DNA of 8,292 nucleotides from contig JAISSG010000125.1 in assembly GCA_031273185.1 (NCBI GenBank), positions 1-8,292 on the forward strand. Direction: 5' to 3'. A program made the translations under genes and the position numbers. The notes beneath the pieces were generated by a model that was not told where the DNA came from, searched no databases, and saw nothing but the letters and a program-made list of their open reading frames with translations. Origin of the DNA: Treponema sp. (GTDB lineage Bacteria; Spirochaetota; Spirochaetia; Treponematales; Breznakiellaceae). Every line of letters begins with the position of its first letter. Position 1 is the first letter of the stretch. Below are positions 5,084 to 8,292 of the stretch, one piece after another.

Positions 5084-6529
5084 ATGGCCGATTCGGATCA
5101 CGTGAACGCGCTTGCCGCAAGGCTCCATTCCAGGTACCAGCCCCAGGCTGAGGCCGACCGTTACATGGGGGCGCTTGCCATTCGGCCCGATGCCGAATAT
5201 TTCATCTTTATCGAACCGGGGCTGGGCTACCTGATCCAGGCGCTGAAAAGGTTGCGCCCGGAAAGCAAGGCCGTTGTTCTCCACGTCGGCAGCGGTTTCC
5301 GCGAGGCGCAATGCCTTTGCCCCGATGTTCCCGCCTGGTACCCGGACAGCGGTATCGGCGTGCAGGAATTCCTTGGGGGCGAGATTCCCGACACGGCCAC
5401 GGTGCAGATCATCGAGTGGAAGCCCAGCGTCGGCGTTTTTGGGGATAGCTGCCTCAGGCTTGCCCGGGAAAGCGCCGAGTTTGCCAAACGCGCGGCGGCC
5501 AGCCGAAGAACCGGCGCGGCCTTTGGCAGGAGGTGGCTGAGGAATTTTTTTCGCAACATGGAGTTGCTGCGGGAGGCGGTGCTGTACAAGGCGATGAACG
5601 CGCCGGTTGTCATTACCGGGTCGGGGCCAGGCCTCGAAGCCGCCCTGCCGCAGATTCTTTTGCGCAGGGAAGGCCTTTTTGTCATGGCCGCATCGTCGTC
5701 GGTTCCGGCGCTTGCCGCCGGCGGCATTGTGCCGGACATGGTTGTCAGCACGGACGGCGGCGGCTGGGCGCTGCTGCATCTGCATGCCTGCTTTCGCCGC
5801 CAGGATTTGCCGAGGCCAGCTTTGTTGGCCCTGGGCCTTACAGCCGCGATCCCTTCCCAATGCTCGGCGGTTCCCATCCTGCCCATAAGCGACGGCAGCC
5901 TCTGGCAAAGCATCGCGCTGAACGCCGCCGGTATCCCGTCGGCGCTGGTACCCCAGCGGGGAACGGTAACGGCCACGGCGTTGGAACTGGCGATGGCATT
6001 AAGCGACGGCGGCATTTTCCTTGCCGGCATGGACCTTTCGCTCAGCGACATACGGAGCCATGCCCGGCCCTACGGGTTTGATCATATTTTTTTCGGCAGC
6101 GCGTCGAGGTTCAGGCCAGTGTACTCGCAGTATTTTGCGCGGTCGAGCGACATCCGGGCGGGGGGCAGCCACGAGGTGTATGCCGCATGGTTTAACAGCC
6201 GTCTCTCGGCCTGGCCCCGGCGGATTTATTCCCTGGGCGGCAATCATGTGGTTTTTGAGAAGGGCCTGCCTACAAAGCCTCTGGAAGCCGGAGGGCGAAG
6301 TGGCGGCGGCGTTTTCAAAGCGGTCGCGGTGCAAAGCCCCCCCCAGTCCCGCCGCAGGCTGGCCTTTGAGGCGCTGGCCGCCGCGTTGGGCGAAGAGCGA
6401 TACTCCGCGACGCTGGCTGGCGAGCTTGCCCCCTTGCTGTTCCCCGCGCAAAAACAAGCGTCGGCGGCTGAAATCACCGAGGCATTGCGCGACATTGCCG
6501 CAAGGTATGGGGGGCTGGCCGGTGGATAA
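5084..6529 (+). CDS. Maf/DUF115-family protein (motility-associated glycosyltransferase-like), 481 aa
   Basis: This belongs to the Maf (motility accessory factor, 6-hydroxymethylpterin pyrophosphokinase MptE-like) family. In Campylobacter, Helicobacter and Aeromonas such proteins are needed to attach nonulosonic acids to flagellin. Visible landmarks are an N-terminal nucleotide-fold segment at 38-68 (EYFIFIEPGLGYLIQ), a linker FGRRWLRNFFRNME (147-160), the core motif VVITGSGPGLE (175-185), VVSTDGGGW (220-228) and RGTVTATALELA (292-303), followed by FLAGMDLSLSD (312-322). The C-terminal helical part (about 424-481) is small. It is cytoplasmic, with no signal peptide. The ATG at 5084 has a weak Shine-Dalgarno (GTGAGAAA). 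The TAA stop overlaps the start of a second maf gene. A C8 run at 6337-6344 (codons 418-421) is a possible slippage site. Acceptor and sugar cannot be told from sequence. Confidence 0.88.
   Translation: MADSDHVNALAARLHSRYQPQAEADRYMGALAIRPDAEYFIFIEPGLGYLIQALKRLRPESKAVVLHVGSGFREAQCLCPDVPAWYPDSGIGVQEFLGGEIPDTATVQIIEWKPSVGVFGDSCLRLARESAEFAKRAAASRRTGAAFGRRWLRNFFRNMELLREAVLYKAMNAPVVITGSGPGLEAALPQILLRREGLFVMAASSSVPALAAGGIVPDMVVSTDGGGWALLHLHACFRRQDLPRPALLALGLTAAIPSQCSAVPILPISDGSLWQSIALNAAGIPSALVPQRGTVTATALELAMALSDGGIFLAGMDLSLSDIRSHARPYGFDHIFFGSASRFRPVYSQYFARSSDIRAGGSHEVYAAWFNSRLSAWPRRIYSLGGNHVVFEKGLPTKPLEAGGRSGGGVFKAVAVQSPPQSRRRLAFEALAAALGEERYSATLAGELAPLLFPAQKQASAAEITEALRDIAARYGGLAGG
6337..6344 (+). 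repeat. C8 homopolymer in the first maf gene, potential slippage tract
   Basis: Eight C residues encode the end of Ser418, Pro419, Pro420 and the first base of Gln421. The +1 frame at this point is free of stops from 6021 through to 8240 and is the frame of the second maf gene. Loss of one C (or gain of two) would therefore join the two genes into one open frame of about 1,050 codons. The tract and the open frame are seen directly; phase variation is inferred by analogy with homopolymer-switched maf genes of Campylobacter jejuni. Confidence 0.7.
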
Positions 6530-8240
6530 GGGCCCTTGCTTTGAGCGCAACCTCCTCGCCCTCTCGCCCTTGAACCCCTCGCTGTGCTCCCGCCTTTCCG
6601 CCGCCGCGACAACCCTCAACCGGTACAAGTTCCAGGAGTCCGCCACCGGCGAAATAATACCCGCCCTTGTCGGCCAGGCCGGTTCAGCCCGCCCCCTCCA
6701 CTCGATGGTTGATCCCCGGAAGGAGGCAGTGCGGCTGGTGTCCGCCCTGAACAGCGACCAGCCCAATAAAAACGAGAAAAATTTTATTGTTTTTCTTGGC
6801 CTTGGGGCGGGCCTGGCGCAGGAAGCGGCGCTCAGTTCAGGCGGCGCATCGCGCATTCTTGTAATCGATTTTGACATTGACGGCATCGCCGAGCTGCTGT
6901 GTTCCCGCGACTACGCCGCCGTTTTGGGAGATCCCCGCTGCACCCTGCTGGTAGACCCAACGCCCGGCATCATTGAAAGCACGATATTCGAACTGTACCT
7001 TCCGGCCCTCTGCGGCGATATCAAGATGCTGCCGCTTCGCGCCAGAATTGAATTGGGCAAAGCGGACTTCGGCGCGGCAAGCGGCGCGGTGCAACGGACA
7101 ATCGAAAAAGTGTCATCGGACTATTCCGTGCAGGCGCATTTTGGCATGCGCTGGTTTGCCAACATCATCCGCAACCTTGAAACTGCCAAGGAACAGGATC
7201 GCGGCATCAGTTCCATAAGCGAAGCGGCGATCTGCGCCGCCGGGCCATCCCTGGATATGCAAATTCCGCTTCTGCTTGAACAGGAGCTTGCCGGGCAAAA
7301 ACCGTTTCTCATCAGTGCCGACACCGCGCTTCCAGCCTTGCTGCACCAGGGGCTGAAGCCCGACGCGGTTGTTTCCATCGACTGCCAGCACATCAGCTAC
7401 TATCACTTTGTCGGCATGGCATGCAGGGACGTTCCGTTGTTTCTCGATATCGCCAGCCCGCCCCTGCTGTCAAGGTTTTCCGCCAGCCCGTTTTTTTTCT
7501 CCGGCGGCCATCCTTTGGCGATCTATGTCTCGCAGCAATGGCGCCCCCTTCCACTGCTGGACACCTCGGGCGGCAACGTTACCTACGCCTGCCTGTCCCT
7601 TGCGGAGAGTCTTGGGGCGCAGCGGATAACCGTGTACGGCGCGGACTTTTCCTATCCGGCGGGCAGGACGTATGCCAGGGGCACGTACATACACGGGCTT
7701 TTTGGGCGAATGCAGGAACGCCGCAGCCCGTTGGAGTCGCGGTTTTCCGCCTTTCTCTACCGCAGTCCCTTCCTGCCCCCGCAAACCGCCGATGCCCCCG
7801 CTTCCTGCCGCGAGACGGCGCAGTTGCGTTCTTACCGCAGGCGCTTTGAGGAAAAGGCATCCCGCATGGAAGCGAAGATAACCGCCGCGCCGGGCCTTGG
7901 GATGCCGCTGGCGTTTTCAGAAAAAGCCCCCGGCACAGGCGCAGGCGCAGGCAAAAACGCCGCCAGCCCTTTTGCCCCCGGCAAGGCGCTTGCGGGTGCG
8001 GGCCAATTTTTGGAGCGATACCGCCAGGACATAATCAGCCTGCCGGTGCCAGGCGAGAATGGAAATGCCAGCGCGTACCTGCGGCATCTCAGCGAGAACC
8101 AGCGCCGCATTTTCCTGACCCTGCTGCCCCAGGCGGCGGCAATCAAACATCGCCTGCCCGAATTGGCAGCAGGCGACCTGATCAACGAAGTTAAGCGTTA
8201 CTGTGTTAATGAGATAGACCGGGTCTTGAACAGGGGATAG
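6522..8240 (+). CDS. Second Maf/DUF115-family protein, 572 aa, paralogue of its neighbour
   Basis: Same family as the preceding gene but longer at both ends. In order: an N-terminal domain (1-85); the segment FIVFLGLGAGLAQE (88-101) with RILVIDFD (111-118); a linker FGMRWFANIIRNLE (207-220) matching the FGRRW..N..RN.E block of the neighbour; the core AICAAGPSLD (236-245); VVSIDCQHISYYHF (283-296); and DTSGGNVTYACLSLAESLG (347-365) followed by VYGADFSYPAGRTYARG (371-387). A Gly/Ala-rich linker (467-495) leads to a C-terminal helical domain (496-572). I chose GTG 6522, which overlaps the previous gene by 8 bp and lies 7 nt after a GGGGGG run. ATG 6507 is the alternative. The frame remains open back to 6021, but that part translates into non-family sequence. 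A T8 run lies at 7491-7498. Likely glycosyltransferase-like; substrate unknown. Confidence 0.88.
   Translation: MDKGPCFERNLLALSPLNPSLCSRLSAAATTLNRYKFQESATGEIIPALVGQAGSARPLHSMVDPRKEAVRLVSALNSDQPNKNEKNFIVFLGLGAGLAQEAALSSGGASRILVIDFDIDGIAELLCSRDYAAVLGDPRCTLLVDPTPGIIESTIFELYLPALCGDIKMLPLRARIELGKADFGAASGAVQRTIEKVSSDYSVQAHFGMRWFANIIRNLETAKEQDRGISSISEAAICAAGPSLDMQIPLLLEQELAGQKPFLISADTALPALLHQGLKPDAVVSIDCQHISYYHFVGMACRDVPLFLDIASPPLLSRFSASPFFFSGGHPLAIYVSQQWRPLPLLDTSGGNVTYACLSLAESLGAQRITVYGADFSYPAGRTYARGTYIHGLFGRMQERRSPLESRFSAFLYRSPFLPPQTADAPASCRETAQLRSYRRRFEEKASRMEAKITAAPGLGMPLAFSEKAPGTGAGAGKNAASPFAPGKALAGAGQFLERYRQDIISLPVPGENGNASAYLRHLSENQRRIFLTLLPQAAAIKHRLPELAAGDLINEVKRYCVNEIDRVLNRG
7936..7952 (+). 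repeat. Hexanucleotide tandem repeat (CAGGCG, 2.8 units) in the linker of the second maf gene
   Basis: CAGGCG-CAGGCG-CAGGC encodes part of GTGAGAGK (471-478) in the flexible linker between the Maf core and the C-terminal domain. Changes in copy number would keep the reading frame and only alter linker length. Confidence 0.6.
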
Positions 8241-8292
8241 GGAATAATCTCCAACAGAGGCGCATCGAACCGCAGATCGGAAGCCCGACGGT
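8241..8292. other. Short flank after the second maf gene
   Basis: No gene start, hairpin terminator or promoter is seen in these 52 bases. The stop codon is embedded in GGGGATAGGGAA (8233-8244), nearly the same as the GGGGAATAGGGAA around the stop of the TPR gene on the other strand. A GAGGCGCA (8257-8264) also has a counterpart on the left flank (136-129, minus strand). The last 19 bases begin with AGATCGGAAG (8274-8283), identical to the first ten bases of the common Illumina adapter. Confidence 0.5.

Noticed and set aside
6021..6521. N-terminal extension of the second maf gene to 6021
   Set aside because: This part overlaps the first maf gene out of frame and reads as Arg/Pro-rich non-family sequence; the frame is open because of high GC. 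It matters only for the slippage idea at 6337.
5081..6886. Three long minus-strand open frames opposite the maf genes
   Set aside because: GC-driven shadows of two well-supported Maf coding regions; composition is Arg/Pro/Ala-rich without domain motifs.
7491..7498. T8 run in the second maf gene, and the T8 run at 758-751 in the TPR gene, as phase-variation switches
   Set aside because: Both encode ordinary Phe codons in conserved-looking regions, and slippage would only truncate; without read data there is nothing to separate them from chance.

Overview
The window looks like chromosomal DNA of a spirochaete close to Treponema, probably one of the more GC-rich host-associated (for example termite-gut) lineages. 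This is inferred from gene content: tandem Maf/DUF115 proteins, a PilZ protein co-oriented with a lipoprotein and a TPR protein, and an acidic protein carrying a YGVWVKSEPQDL motif that I associate with treponemes. No rRNA or other phylogenetic marker is present, so the genus is an inference. Nothing indicates a phage, transposon, CRISPR array or RNA gene.

Layout: two gene sets diverge from a 194-bp intergenic region (2884-3077). Leftward, on the minus strand, run a lipoprotein (2152-2883), a PilZ-domain protein (1275-2123) and a TPR protein (169-1269), with gaps of only 28 and 5 bp, so probably one operon. Rightward, on the plus strand, run a 519-residue acidic protein (3078-4637), an unrecognised 120-residue protein (4697-5059) and two tandem Maf-family proteins (5084-6529 and 6522-8240) whose reading frames overlap by 8 bp. 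The intergenic region holds a strong sigma-70-type promoter in each direction. The leftward promoter is placed so that the lipoprotein mRNA would be leaderless. Two short palindromes lie between or on the promoters.

How the genes may work together: Maf proteins in other bacteria are flagellin glycosylation factors, and PilZ domains are c-di-GMP receptors often tied to motility. The locus therefore reads as a motility or surface-glycosylation unit with a c-di-GMP input, plus accessory scaffold and envelope proteins. This is inference from family knowledge and gene order. No flagellar structural gene or sugar-biosynthesis gene lies inside the window.

The most interesting signals are: (i) a C8 tract in the first maf gene, where loss of one C would fuse it in frame with the second maf gene; (ii) the leaderless lipoprotein promoter; (iii) a 14-bp perfect tandem duplication at a stop/start junction; (iv) a G-rich heptad repeat with G-quadruplex potential spanning the stop codon of the TPR gene, echoed at the end of the second maf gene; and (v) an Illumina-adapter-like 10-mer at the right edge, which may be an artefact.
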